Source of the DNA: an uncultured Cellulosilyticum sp.
GTDB taxonomy: Bacteria > Bacillota > Clostridia > Lachnospirales > Cellulosilyticaceae
Direction: 5' to 3'
Assembly (NCBI GenBank): GCA_934725855.1
Contig: CAKVCL010000013.1
Span: forward strand, 23,240-87,239
Length of the DNA: 64,000 bases
A program made the position numbers and the translations under genes. Under the pieces are notes generated by a model that saw only the letters and a list, made by a program, of their open reading frames with translations, was not told where the DNA came from and made no database searches. Of this stretch, positions 35,270-44,232 are shown piece by piece. The number at the start of each line of letters is the position of its first letter. Within the stretch, counting starts at the first letter, position 1.

Positions 35270-36415
35270 TTATAATGTATCACCCATTACATCACCAAGT
35301 GTTGCTTGCTCTTCACCTGTTGACATATAAGCTCTCATTGAATCATCAACTTCTTCTTCAACTTGTTTGATAGAAAGCCCAACTTTTTTAGCTTCTTTAT
35401 CTAAAGCAATAATTTTCACTTGAACCTTTTGACCTAATTCTAAAACATCTTCTACTTTATGCACTCTTTTCTCAGAAATTTGAGAAATATGAATAAGTCC
35501 TTCAATTTGGTCAGTTACTTTAGCAAATGCCCCAAAGCTTGCAAAACGTGTAATTTCTGCAGTTACTACTTGACCTACTTCAAGATTAGCCGCATCCACA
35601 AGCCATGGATCAGTTGTCATATCTTTTAAGCTAAGTGCAATTTTACCAGTTTCCTTATTCACTGATAAAATAACGACATCCACTTTATCCCCTTCTTTTA
35701 CAACATCAGAAGGATGTTTAATATGAACCCAAGATAAGTCATTGTTGTGTACAAGACCTTCTACACCACCTAAGTCTACAAAAGCACCATAAGGCATTAA
35801 TTTAGTCACGACGCCTTGAATTTTTGCACCTTCTTCAAGGGTTTCAAGTTTTGCAGCTTTTGCAGCTTCAGCTGCTGCTATGGCAAGACGTTTTCCAGAT
35901 AAAACAAGTTTTTTGCTTTTTGGAACAAACTCGATAATTTCAACTTCGATTTCTTTCCCTACAAATGTACTTAAATCATCCACAAAAGTGTTGGTAAGTT
36001 GAGAACCTGGAATAAATGCTCTAAGTCCTTTAAATGGTGCAATTACGCCACCTTTTACGACTTCCTTAATGCGTACAGTAAAAGTTTTCTTTTCATTGAA
36101 CATGGCTTCAATTTCATTTAAGACTTGTTGCTCTTCTGCTTTTCTTTTAGAAACAAGTACATTGCCTTCACCATCATCTATTTTAAGAACTGTGACATCA
36201 AATGTATCCCCTTCATGAATGCTAGAAGGATCCACTTCATCAACAGATACTTCACTCCAAGGAATCACACCATCTGCTTGATACCCAATATTTACAATTA
36301 CCCCTTGTTCATTAACTAGTGCAACTGTAGCGGGTAAAACTTGTCCTCTATATATACGAGTCATTGATTTATCTACTTCTGCCATTAAATCGGCCATTGT
36401 AAGATTTTCTTCCAT
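35270..36415 (-). CDS. S1 RNA-binding domain protein (ribosomal protein S1 homologue)
   Basis: The product is 381 residues from ATG 36415 (AAGGAGG nearby). It contains four S1 OB-fold repeats, recognisable by VVNIGYQADGVIPWSEV, VIAPFKGLRAFIPGSQL, KLMPYGAFVDLGGVEGLVHN and RFASFGAFAKVTDQIEGLIH, each followed by a KVDVVILSVNKETGKIALSLK-type ending. This matches the short four-domain S1 (RpsA/YpfD-like) of Firmicutes, which binds mRNA but is not a strict ribosome component in all of them. The acidic C-terminal tail is short. It appears monocistronic, with a TATAAT box near 36460 but a weak -35. Confidence 0.88.
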   Translation of the reverse strand: MEENLTMADLMAEVDKSMTRIYRGQVLPATVALVNEQGVIVNIGYQADGVIPWSEVSVDEVDPSSIHEGDTFDVTVLKIDDGEGNVLVSKRKAEEQQVLNEIEAMFNEKKTFTVRIKEVVKGGVIAPFKGLRAFIPGSQLTNTFVDDLSTFVGKEIEVEIIEFVPKSKKLVLSGKRLAIAAAEAAKAAKLETLEEGAKIQGVVTKLMPYGAFVDLGGVEGLVHNNDLSWVHIKHPSDVVKEGDKVDVVILSVNKETGKIALSLKDMTTDPWLVDAANLEVGQVVTAEITRFASFGAFAKVTDQIEGLIHISQISEKRVHKVEDVLELGQKVQVKIIALDKEAKKVGLSIKQVEEEVDDSMRAYMSTGEEQATLGDVMGDTL

Positions 36416-36511
36416 TACTACTTCCTCCTTCATTTTTCAACATATACTTTTTTTATTATACACACTTCCCACGTAAAAATATAGTCTATTTAAGAGTTTT
36501 ATTAATTTCTT

Positions 36512-38419
36512 CTAATTTCTTTTACTTTTTTCGATTCGCTCTGCCAATTCATTTAAGTATTCCCAGCGTTCCATCTGCATCATTAATTCTTCTTCTTTGG
36601 CCTCTTTTTCTTTGGATAACGCTTGTAATTTCGTAAAATCGGTTGCAAAAGTTGTCATTTCTTCTTCTAACTTGTTGATTGCATTTTCTAGCTTTTCAAT
36701 GACTTCATCAATCACTTCATACTCTTTTTGTTCTTTATAGGTAAACTTTAATTTAGCGGGCTGAGGTGGTTTCTTAGTCTCATTTTCTTTTTGCTTCTTA
36801 GGACGCTCCATAGAAGGCGTTTCCGCTTTTTGCCTAGCAGCATAATCCGAATAATTCCCTGGTATATTTTGAATTTCACCATTTCCTGTATACACAAATA
36901 GCTTTTCTGCTATACGGTCTAAGAAATAACGATCATGGGATACCGTAATAACCGGTCCATTAAACTCATCAATAAAGCTTTCTAAAACTTGTAAAGTGTA
37001 GATATCTAAATCATTTGTGGGCTCATCTAAAAGCAGCACATTAATATCTTGCATCAAAATACCTAATAAATAAAGTCTTCTTCGCTCCCCACCTGATAGT
37101 TTTTCAATTGGTGTGTATTGTAAAATAGGTGGAAATAAGAAGCGTTCTAACATTTTACTGGCAGAAATTAAAGTCCCATCTGCTGTTTTAATAAATTCAC
37201 CCTGCTCTTTCACATAGTCAATCACACGCATCGATAAATCCATTTCTCTATTTTCTTGTGTGTAGTAACCAATCCTCACGGTTTCGCCCATTTCAATGTT
37301 CCCTGAATCTTGCTTAATACGCTGTGAAATTAAATTGAGTAATGTAGATTTACCCATTCCATTTTTTCCAATGATGCCAATACGATCGTCTCTTAAAACC
37401 GTATAACTAAAATCTTTGACACAACACTTTCCATTATAGGATTTATTCACCTCATTTAATACAATAATCTTTTTGCCTAGACGACTGGTGCCTAGATTAA
37501 GATCTAGATTTTGCTGCACTTTACTTTCTAGGCTTTCTTCTAACTCATAAAACCGTTCTTTCCTCGCTTTTTGCTTCGTGCGACGGGCTTCTACTCCTTT
37601 TCGCATCCATTCAAGCTCTTGTTTATATAAGCTTTGTTTCTTCTCACGCATTCTTTCATCAATGCTTTCTCTTAATGCTTTTTGCTCCAAATACACTTCA
37701 TAATTTCCTGTATACTCATAAATTTTCCCTTGGTCAAGCTCTACAATTTGATTCGTAATACGCTCTAGGAAATAACGATCATGTGTGACCATCACCACGC
37801 CACATTTCTTATTGTTTAAGATTTCTTCCAAATAATCAATCGTCTCATTGTCCAAATGATTGGTTGGCTCATCTAAAATTAATAGATTACATGGTCTAAT
37901 AAGGACACCCGCAAGTGCAATCTTCTTACGTTGCCCCCCTGAAAGCTCTCCGACTTTTTGATTAAAGTCTACAATGCCAAGCTTAGTCAATATCGCTTTG
38001 GCTTCGCTTTCAAGCTGCCATGCCCCCAGGCGATCCATTTGCTCATTCAGCATTAATAATTTTTCTTGTAAAGCCTCACTTTCTGGATACTTTTCCAAAT
38101 CCAGTATAACGGTTTCATAGTCACGCAAGACTTTCATAAAAGGTGAATTTCCTTTAAAAATTTGTTCTAATACCGTAGAGTCTTCGTCAAACTTTGGATT
38201 TTGAGATAAGTACTCAATGGCTAATTCATTAGAGGTAATGACCTCTCCTTGATCTGGTGTTTCAAGACCTGCCATTATCTTAAGTAAACTACTTTTTCCT
38301 GTTCCATTAATCCCAATCATACCCATTTTTTGGGTACTCTCTATCGTTAGTGAAAGGTCATCAAAAATCACCTTTTCACCATATACCTTTTTTATATGAC
38401 TTAGCGTTAGTAAAATCAT
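36512..38419 (-). CDS. ABC-F family ATPase (Uup-like)
   Basis: The 635-residue protein has two ABC ATPase domains on one chain and no membrane segment: Walker A GINGTGKSS (36-44) and GKNGMGKST, with signatures LSGGQRKK and LSGGERRR. Between them is the ABC-F linker of charged helices (EWMRKGVEARRTKQKARKER). The C-terminal extension (about 540-635) is lysine-rich and then coiled coil, as in Uup. ABC-F proteins act on the ribosome as translation factors or antibiotic protectors; Uup is linked to DNA-transposition and ribosome roles. Its ATG overlaps the stop of the upstream membrane-protein gene by 4 nt (ATGA), indicating coupling. Confidence 0.93.
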   Translation of the reverse strand: MILLTLSHIKKVYGEKVIFDDLSLTIESTQKMGMIGINGTGKSSLLKIMAGLETPDQGEVITSNELAIEYLSQNPKFDEDSTVLEQIFKGNSPFMKVLRDYETVILDLEKYPESEALQEKLLMLNEQMDRLGAWQLESEAKAILTKLGIVDFNQKVGELSGGQRKKIALAGVLIRPCNLLILDEPTNHLDNETIDYLEEILNNKKCGVVMVTHDRYFLERITNQIVELDQGKIYEYTGNYEVYLEQKALRESIDERMREKKQSLYKQELEWMRKGVEARRTKQKARKERFYELEESLESKVQQNLDLNLGTSRLGKKIIVLNEVNKSYNGKCCVKDFSYTVLRDDRIGIIGKNGMGKSTLLNLISQRIKQDSGNIEMGETVRIGYYTQENREMDLSMRVIDYVKEQGEFIKTADGTLISASKMLERFLFPPILQYTPIEKLSGGERRRLYLLGILMQDINVLLLDEPTNDLDIYTLQVLESFIDEFNGPVITVSHDRYFLDRIAEKLFVYTGNGEIQNIPGNYSDYAARQKAETPSMERPKKQKENETKKPPQPAKLKFTYKEQKEYEVIDEVIEKLENAINKLEEEMTTFATDFTKLQALSKEKEAKEEELMMQMERWEYLNELAERIEKSKRN

Positions 38420-39042
38420 TCTTCTTCCTCTTTCTTATTCATTTGTAGGAGTCCCTTTATACAAGTTGAACGCTCTTGATGCATCCTAACACCTACATAT
38501 ACAGAAAAACCAGCTCCTACTATTGTACCACAAATGATATCCTCCATGGTATCTTGTAAACTTCCAAGCTGCGCATTGGTGCCAAAGAAAGTGTCTCCTA
38601 TAAATTCAATGATTTCCCAACATCCTGCCCCTGCAACTGTTATCGTAAAAATGATAAACGCAAGTAACGTGGCATAGGGTTTTGTAAATAATACCTGCCC
38701 CTTGTCTAAGGTGACGATTAAAACCAATCCTGCATATCCTACAAGAATTCCTGAAACCAAATGAAGCATCACATCCCACCATTCAAAATGGCCATATGCA
38801 CCTAAATAGGTACCCAAAAATTGTGCTAAAAAAACAAATAAATGATAGATTAGACAGGCATTAAGTGGAATCCTAATTTTTGTCCATTTTGAGTAAAGCG
38901 TTGGGATAAAACATAACCCAATTCCCATCATCAAATAAACCAGTGCACCGCCATTTAAGTTAATGAGTTCCTTTATACCTGCTAGTAGAAATAGTGTTCT
39001 TATTCCATAGATGATGCCATTTTTAAGTCTTACTTGAACCAC
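38416..39042 (-). CDS. YjdF/DUF2238-like polytopic membrane protein
   Basis: The product is 208 residues with six or so membrane helices. Family-like motifs are the FEWWDVMLHLVSGILVGYAG segment and GCWEIIEFIGDTFFGTNAQ followed by LQDTMEDIICGTIVGA. The spaced H, W, E and D residues resemble the YjdF (DUF2238) family of inner-membrane proteins of unknown function. It starts at GTG 39042 with GGGAGG 8 nt upstream, and its stop overlaps the start of the Uup-like ABC-F gene by 4 nt. Coupling with an ABC-F ATPase is the only functional hint. Confidence 0.65.
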   Translation of the reverse strand: MVQVRLKNGIIYGIRTLFLLAGIKELINLNGGALVYLMMGIGLCFIPTLYSKWTKIRIPLNACLIYHLFVFLAQFLGTYLGAYGHFEWWDVMLHLVSGILVGYAGLVLIVTLDKGQVLFTKPYATLLAFIIFTITVAGAGCWEIIEFIGDTFFGTNAQLGSLQDTMEDIICGTIVGAGFSVYVGVRMHQERSTCIKGLLQMNKKEEEE

Positions 39043-39175
39043 TTTCTTAGCCTCCCTGTTTTCATTTTTAGTTTATTTTACCCTCATCCTATAAACTGAT
39101 GAAGTTATTGTATCGAGTTTATCTTTTTGATATGTATAATGTATAAAAAAACAATTTTCTCACATACTAACATTG

Positions 39176-39295
39176 CATCTAAAGTTAGATGTTCTGGCAC
39201 CTTATTAAGATGCCCGTCATACTTCCATCATTTTTAAGAAATTGTATCACCCATCAGCCATTGATCTCATCCCTCCCATCTACAGGATGAGATCA
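39176..39295. other. Gene-free stretch with three small hairpins
   Basis: The 315-bp gap 39043-39357 holds no supported gene. It contains CATCTAA-AG-TTAGATG (39176-39191), a GGCA..TGCC stem (39196-39214, minus strand favoured by a G-U) and TGATCTCATCC with its complement (39262-39272 / 39285-39295), then the ABC-F terminator. They could be extra 3' structures of the upstream ABC-F mRNA or leader structure of the YjdF-like gene. Confidence 0.4.
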
Positions 39296-39297
39296 TG

Positions 39298-39352
39298 TTT
39301 TACCTAACAAAAAAAACGACTTGCTACCAAGTCGTTTTTTTGTTAGGTAAAA
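39298..39352 (-). terminator. Terminator of the second ABC-F gene
   Basis: A long inverted repeat, arms about 25 bp with one unpaired A in an A8/T7 tract (39298-39323 / 39328-39352), has loop CTAC. It begins 5 nt past the stop codon. Confidence 0.85.
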
Positions 39353-39357
39353 TGATT

Positions 39358-40953
39358 TTATTTATTATTTTTCTTAAAGGCTAAGAATTCATCATAAGTA
39401 CCAAGACGATCAATTAAACCATCTTCTGTCAGTTCGATGATACGGTTTGCAATCGTTTGAATAAATTGATGGTCATGAGAAGTAAAAAGTACATTGCCTT
39501 TAAACTCAATTAAACCATCATTCACTGCTGTAATAGACTCAAGGTCTAAGTGGTTAGTTGGTTGGTCTAACATAATCACATTAGCCCCTGAAAGCATCAT
39601 ACGAGAAAGCATACATCTTACCTTTTCTCCTCCTGATAATACTTTAGCTGGTTTTAATGAATCTTCTCCTGCAAAAAGCATACGCCCTAAGAAACCTCTT
39701 AAATAGCTTTCTGTTTGGTCTTCTGAGAATTGACGAAGCCAATCAATAAGATTTAAATCACAGTTTTCAAAAAACTCTGTGTTATCCTTAGGGAAGTAAG
39801 ATTGAGAAGTTGTTACGCCCCATTTGAAAGTTCCTTCATCTGGTTCTAACTCACCCGCTAAGATTTTAAATAAAGTGGTTTGAGCCATTTCATTTTCACC
39901 AATGAAACAAATCTTATCATCTTTATTTACACGGAAGCTCACATTATTTAACACTTTAATGCCATCTACTGTTTTAGATAAACCTTCTACGGTTAATATT
40001 TCATTTCCAACTTCACGTTCTGGTGTAAAACGTACAAATGGATATTTTCTTGATGAAATAGGCATTTCTTCAAGGGTTAATTTGTCTAATAATTTACGAC
40101 GAGAAGTTGCTTGTTTGGCTTTAGATTTATTAGCAGAGAAACGTTGGATAAAGCTTTGAAGTTCTTTCACTTGGTCCTCACGTTTTTTATTTTGTGCTTT
40201 CATTAAAGCTTGCATCATTTGACTAGATTCATACCAGAAGTCATAGTTTCCTACATACATTTTGATTTGACTAAAGTCAATGTCTACCGTATGTGTACAA
40301 ACCGTGTTTAAGAAATGACGGTCATGGGATACAACGATGACGGTTCCTGGAAAATCCAATAAGAAATCTTCTAACCATTCAATCGAATCAATATCCAAGT
40401 GGTTAGTAGGCTCGTCAAGTAACAAGATACCAGGTTGACCAAATAAAGCCTGTGCAAGAAGCACTTTCACTTTTTCCCCACCTTGAAGGTCTCTCATTAA
40501 AGTATAATGAAGCTCTGTCCCAATACCTAATCCTTGAAGTAATTGAGCGGCTTCTGAATCTGCTTCCCATCCGTTCATTTCCGCAAATTCACCTTCAAGC
40601 TCAGCTGCTCTTTCACCATCTGCATCTGAGAAATCTTCTTTTGCATAAAGTGCATCTTTTTCTTGCATAATTTCAAACAAACGCGCATTACCACGAATAA
40701 CGGTTTCAAGAACTGGACAATCATCATATTGATAATGGTCTTGTTTTAAAACAGACATACGAATATTTTTGGGAATAGCCACTTCACCTGTTGTACTGTC
40801 TAACTCACCAGATAAAATTTTAAGGAAAGTTGATTTTCCAGCACCATTGGCACCAATCACACCATAGCAGTTTCCTGGTGTAAATTTAAGATTAACATCT
40901 TTAAATAATGTACGTCCGCCAAATTGCAAACTCATATTATTAACTGTAATCAT
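39358..40953 (-). CDS. ABC-F family ATPase (YbiT/YkpA-like)
   Basis: The 531-residue protein (start MITVNNM at 40953; the codon four earlier sits too close to AAGG) has two ABC domains. The first has a proper Walker A (GANGAGKST, 34-42). The second has GENEMAQTT, without the lysine, and so probably does not hydrolyse ATP normally. Signatures are LQGGEKVK and LSGGEKVR. The short linker and the phrase KWGVTTSQSYFPKDN fit the YbiT/YkpA subgroup of ribosome-associated ABC-F proteins. It is a single gene ended by a long hairpin. It is distinct from the Uup-like paralogue 1 kb away. Confidence 0.93.
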   Translation of the reverse strand: MITVNNMSLQFGGRTLFKDVNLKFTPGNCYGVIGANGAGKSTFLKILSGELDSTTGEVAIPKNIRMSVLKQDHYQYDDCPVLETVIRGNARLFEIMQEKDALYAKEDFSDADGERAAELEGEFAEMNGWEADSEAAQLLQGLGIGTELHYTLMRDLQGGEKVKVLLAQALFGQPGILLLDEPTNHLDIDSIEWLEDFLLDFPGTVIVVSHDRHFLNTVCTHTVDIDFSQIKMYVGNYDFWYESSQMMQALMKAQNKKREDQVKELQSFIQRFSANKSKAKQATSRRKLLDKLTLEEMPISSRKYPFVRFTPEREVGNEILTVEGLSKTVDGIKVLNNVSFRVNKDDKICFIGENEMAQTTLFKILAGELEPDEGTFKWGVTTSQSYFPKDNTEFFENCDLNLIDWLRQFSEDQTESYLRGFLGRMLFAGEDSLKPAKVLSGGEKVRCMLSRMMLSGANVIMLDQPTNHLDLESITAVNDGLIEFKGNVLFTSHDHQFIQTIANRIIELTEDGLIDRLGTYDEFLAFKKNNK

Positions 40954-41083
40954 AAATGTAATCATCCTTTATTTTTCAATGTATTTGCATTTTTCAACGT
41001 CAAAAGACGTAAAACTGTAATCAATTATATCACATCTAAAAAGGAAATGTAAACGTCCTTCCTTTAACTCCAACTATTTCATC

Positions 41084-41112
41084 TAAAAAAGACCTAGCGC
41101 GATGCTAGATCT
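41084..41112 (-). terminator. cotJ operon terminator
   Basis: On the minus strand AGATCTAGC pairs with GCTAGGTCT (one G-U) over a 5-nt loop, followed by T6. Confidence 0.85.
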
Positions 41113-41127
41113 CTTTGTTTTTGGTCT

Positions 41128-41742
41128 TTATCTGTCTTTACATTTACGAATATCAAATTCTGGGTTAAACGCATAGAAGTTCTTTGAATTCAAATCGTCT
41201 TGAATCATACGAAGGCTTTCACCGAAACGTTGATAATGAACAATTTCTCTTTCTCTTAAAAATCTAAGTGGGTCACAAACTTCTGGGTCTTTAATAAGTC
41301 TCAGTAAGTTATCATAAGTTGTTCTTGCTTTTTGTTCTGCTGCCATATCTTCATGAATATCCGTAATGGCGTCCCCTTTAGATTGAAAATAGGTTGCGGT
41401 AAATGGGGTTCCTGCTGCTGCTACTGGATAAACACCCGTTGTATGATCGACATAATAAGGTGCAAAACCACTTTTTTCAATTTGCTCTGGTGTCAGATCT
41501 CTAGTTAATTGATGAATAATAGCACAAATCATTTCCATATGGGCAAGCTCCTCTGTCCCAATATCTGTTAAAACGCCTGCTACTTTGCGGTTTGACATGG
41601 AATAACGTTGTGATAAATAGCGTTGAGATGCAGCGAGCTCACCGTCGGGGCCGCCAAATTGACTAATGATCAGCTGTGCCATTTGAGGATTGGTGCAAGT
41701 AATATTTACAGGGTATTGTAATCTTCTTTCATAGGTCCACAT
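41128..41742 (-). CDS. cotJC: Spore coat protein CotJC (manganese catalase-like)
   Basis: CotJC is a spore-coat-associated member of the manganese catalase family. The 204-residue protein opens MWTYERRLQYPV and has ferritin-like helices with GELAASQRYLSQRYSM, GTEELAHMEMICAII and AEQKARTTYDNLLRLI, supplying the Glu and His ligands of a dimetal site. The C-terminal REREIVHYQRFGESLR supplies further ligands. It starts 1 nt after the cotJB stop. The cotJA-cotJB-cotJC order matches B. subtilis, where mother-cell SigE drives it. This is strong evidence for sporulation. Confidence 0.97.
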   Translation of the reverse strand: MWTYERRLQYPVNITCTNPQMAQLIISQFGGPDGELAASQRYLSQRYSMSNRKVAGVLTDIGTEELAHMEMICAIIHQLTRDLTPEQIEKSGFAPYYVDHTTGVYPVAAAGTPFTATYFQSKGDAITDIHEDMAAEQKARTTYDNLLRLIKDPEVCDPLRFLREREIVHYQRFGESLRMIQDDLNSKNFYAFNPEFDIRKCKDR

Positions 41743-41743
41743 G

Positions 41744-42001
41744 TTAGTTTGCCTCTCTTTCCCATGGCCAAGGTTGTTTTACCCAAGTCCATTCATTTTC
41801 TACTTTTGCTGAATCCATTGTCATTGGTCCAAAATAAAGATTATATTCATCCACTGCTTTTTCTAAAAGCTTTTGAAATTTTTCATAACATCTTAACGCC
41901 TGAGTGTCACAAGGATGTGTATCTAAAAAGAGAACGGTATCATATAAGTTAAACCCTAATACACGAATTAAATCTAATAATTCAAGTTGTTCCTTTTTCA
42001 T
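41744..42001 (-). CDS. cotJB: Spore coat protein CotJB
   Basis: The 85-residue protein shows the CotJB pattern: LLDLIRVLGFNLYDTVLFLDTHPCD, QALRCYEKFQKL and a Trp-rich end (ENEWTWVKQPWPWERE). It helps place CotJA and CotJC in the spore coat. ATG 42001 is chosen because AAAGGAG lies 10 nt upstream, inside the end of cotJA (cotJA stop is at 42003). It sits between cotJA and cotJC with gaps of only 1 nt, so the three are translated as a unit. Confidence 0.95.
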   Translation of the reverse strand: MKKEQLELLDLIRVLGFNLYDTVLFLDTHPCDTQALRCYEKFQKLLEKAVDEYNLYFGPMTMDSAKVENEWTWVKQPWPWEREAN

Positions 42002-42002
42002 G

Positions 42003-42275
42003 TTATTTACACTCCTTTGCTGCCTCAAATGGTAAATCTAGTTCTTTAAAAAGCGTGCCACGTTTTAAAGCTTCTTTAGGTTCATATAACATACGCCATT
42101 TTTGCCAAGGCACATAAGCCATTGCAATCGGTTTATTATCTATATCCCCATCACAACATGGGCTCATTCCGACAAATTCATTTAAATCCATTTTCATACC
42201 ACAGTCATTCATACAACAGTCATTCATATCCCTCAAGTGAATAGAACGCTTTAAGTCATTTCTATTATTGGTCAT
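42003..42275 (-). CDS. cotJA: Spore coat protein CotJA
   Basis: The 90-residue product ends with the CotJA hallmark: AMAYVPWQKWRMLYEPKEAL followed by KRGTLFKELDLPF. The N-terminal half is rich in Cys, Met and Asp (DMNDCCMNDCGMKMD), which is unusual and could bind metal. ATG 42275 follows GGAGG by 8 nt. It is the first gene of the cotJ operon. A TTGACA element lies about 70 bp upstream at 42343-42348, but no good -10 or SigE box was recognised. Confidence 0.93.
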   Translation of the reverse strand: MTNNRNDLKRSIHLRDMNDCCMNDCGMKMDLNEFVGMSPCCDGDIDNKPIAMAYVPWQKWRMLYEPKEALKRGTLFKELDLPFEAAKECK

Positions 42276-42548
42276 GCTTTTCGCCTCCAACTGCTTTTTA
42301 CTTAACCATTTACCTGGTTCTTTATCAATATATAAAAAGACCTTGTCAACAGTTCCATTTTTTTACATAATTTATCTCTATCCTCAAAAAACTTCTATAA
42401 TCTCACACCATTTTGCCAATTGTTTTTGTAGGGCAAGGATGTTGTTTTAAATCGGCACCCTAGCTTGCTATCAAATTTCTTAATCTTGTGTATGAATTTT
42501 CTCTTGTCCACATAAGATAAATTAATTGAATCCATAAGGAGTGATCAG

Positions 42549-43166
42549 ATGTTTTCATTTAGCAATCTACTTACTTTTATGATGTCATTAGTTGGCCAGC
42601 TGGGTTATTTAGGCGTTTTTCTTGTCATTGGCTTAGAGTATGCTTGCTTTCCTATTCCAAGTGAAATTGTACTCCCCTTTGTGGGCATGAGTATTCCTCA
42701 AACTACGCTTTCATTTTTTCCAAGTTTTATGGTTAGTTTACTAGCAGGCCTAGTGGGGTCTCTTATTTGTTATGCGATTGGTTTATGGGGAGGTATTCCT
42801 TTATTAAATAAGCTTGAAACGAAAAGTCAAGGCCTTTCTAAAGCCCTTACTCTCTTTAATCAGTGGTTTAATGTATATGGGCGATGGGCAGTTTTGTTTT
42901 CAAGAGTTATTCCTTTAACACGTACCTATATTTCTCTTTTTGCGGGCGTCAATCACATGGCTCTTATAGAGTTTTTACTTTACTCTGCTAGTGGCATTGC
43001 CCTTTGGAATTTAGTTTTAATGAGTCTTGGTTTTTATCTAGGCAGCAACTGGACGCTTATAGAAGGCATTCTGGATACTTATAGCAATATTGTACTAGTA
43101 ATCATTGCTCTGGCTCTTATTGGCTATTTGGGCTATATATGGCATCAAAAACGCCAAGAAGTCTAA
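42549..43166 (+). CDS. DedA-family membrane protein
   Basis: The 205-residue protein is a DedA/VTT-type polytopic membrane protein. It shows the re-entrant-helix motif EYACFPIPSEIVLPFVGM, the GLVGSLICYAIGLWGG segment and the FSRVIPLTRTYISLFAGV signature with its paired arginines. DedA proteins are thought to recycle the lipid carrier undecaprenyl phosphate or flip phospholipids; subgroup function cannot be told here. GGAG lies 8 nt before ATG 42549. A short gap separates it from the patatin-like gene, and both are on the plus strand. Confidence 0.9.
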   Translation: MFSFSNLLTFMMSLVGQLGYLGVFLVIGLEYACFPIPSEIVLPFVGMSIPQTTLSFFPSFMVSLLAGLVGSLICYAIGLWGGIPLLNKLETKSQGLSKALTLFNQWFNVYGRWAVLFSRVIPLTRTYISLFAGVNHMALIEFLLYSASGIALWNLVLMSLGFYLGSNWTLIEGILDTYSNIVLVIIALALIGYLGYIWHQKRQEV

Positions 43167-43268
43167 CTTTTTTACTTCGTTTGCTTTCCCTTTCAAATGG
43201 TATTATGATAATAATGTATAAAAATAGGTTGAATGTTTTATTTTACCCAAGGACAAGGAGGAAAAATA

Positions 43269-44135
43269 ATGACCTCAAAAATAGGTTTAGTTGCTGAAGG
43301 TGGAGGTATGCGCGGCGCCTATACGGCAGGTGTTTTAGAATGCTTTTTAGATTCAAATCTCCATTTTCCTTATGCTATAGGGGTATCCGCAGGTGCCAAT
43401 ACACTCTGCTCCTACTTATCAGAGCAGTCACTACGCAATAAACGGCTTTATACCGAATGGATTACGGATAAACGTTTTATCAACTGGCGTAATTTATTTA
43501 AGGAGGGGGCTTACTTTGGCATGAACTTTCTTTTTGAAGAATTACCCCTTCATCTAGATCCTTTTGATTTTGAGCATTTTAAAGAAAGTCCCACTATTTT
43601 CAAGGTAGGGGTCACGAATTGCTTAACTGGAGAATGTGAATTTATGGAGCCAAATAAAGCGGATTCTCCTGAAGCGATGAATCGTATTCTTCAGGCTTCC
43701 AGCAGTTTACCGTTTATCTCTAAGCAAGTAGAACTTAATGGCATTCCTTACTTAGATGGCGGAATTAGCGATTCAATTCCTATTGAGAAAGCCCAAAAGG
43801 ATGGCTTTCTATATAATGTGGTTATCTTAACCCGTAATGCCAATTATCGTAAAACACCCTCTAAGCGTACTGAAAAATTGGCTAAATATGCCCTAAAGCG
43901 CTATCCAAATCTTATCAATACCCTTAATCATCGTTATAAGGTTTATAACGACACCTTAGACAAACTTGCACAACTTGAAGCAGAAAATAAAGTTTATGTG
44001 ATTCGTCCAACCCTTCCATTAACTGTCGATCGTTATGAAAAAGATAGCAAAAAACTTACCATGCTCTATCAGCAAGGCTATGAGGAAGCCAAAGCCCATC
44101 TTCCTAAACTCACCAGTTGGATGGCTTCCAAATAA
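43269..44135 (+). CDS. Patatin-like phospholipase
   Basis: The product is 288 residues from ATG 43269 (AAGGAGG 7 nt upstream). It has the patatin serine-Asp dyad: oxyanion loop GGGMRGAY (11-18), nucleophile Ser40 in IGVSAGAN, and Asp163 in YLDGGISDSIP. This resembles the bacterial YjjU-like patatins that hydrolyse phospholipids. No signal peptide is visible, so the protein is probably cytoplasmic or membrane-peripheral. The gene follows the DedA gene and ends at a bidirectional terminator. The substrate is unknown. Confidence 0.9.
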   Translation: MTSKIGLVAEGGGMRGAYTAGVLECFLDSNLHFPYAIGVSAGANTLCSYLSEQSLRNKRLYTEWITDKRFINWRNLFKEGAYFGMNFLFEELPLHLDPFDFEHFKESPTIFKVGVTNCLTGECEFMEPNKADSPEAMNRILQASSSLPFISKQVELNGIPYLDGGISDSIPIEKAQKDGFLYNVVILTRNANYRKTPSKRTEKLAKYALKRYPNLINTLNHRYKVYNDTLDKLAQLEAENKVYVIRPTLPLTVDRYEKDSKKLTMLYQQGYEEAKAHLPKLTSWMASK

Positions 44136-44173
44136 AAAAAGATGCACCTATCCATCAGGTTTGCATCTTTTTT
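44135..44173. terminator. Bidirectional terminator between patatin and ybaK
   Basis: A 12-bp stem AAAAAAGATGCA / TGCATCTTTTTT, with additional inner CCT/AGG pairing, lies between convergent genes and starts at the patatin stop codon. Confidence 0.88.
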
Positions 44174-44232
44174 AATCATGTTCTATTAAGGAGCTTTTTA
44201 TGAAAAAAGGTTAAACTATTACGTCACCTATA

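Noticed and set aside
39189..39290. 33-codon open frame in the gene-free stretch
   Set aside because: No good ribosome site, it runs across the hairpin arms, and it has no conserved feature; too short to claim.
42276..42548. SigE promoter for the cotJ operon
   Set aside because: The operon should be mother-cell expressed, but no convincing ATA/CATACA-type pair was found, so none is annotated.
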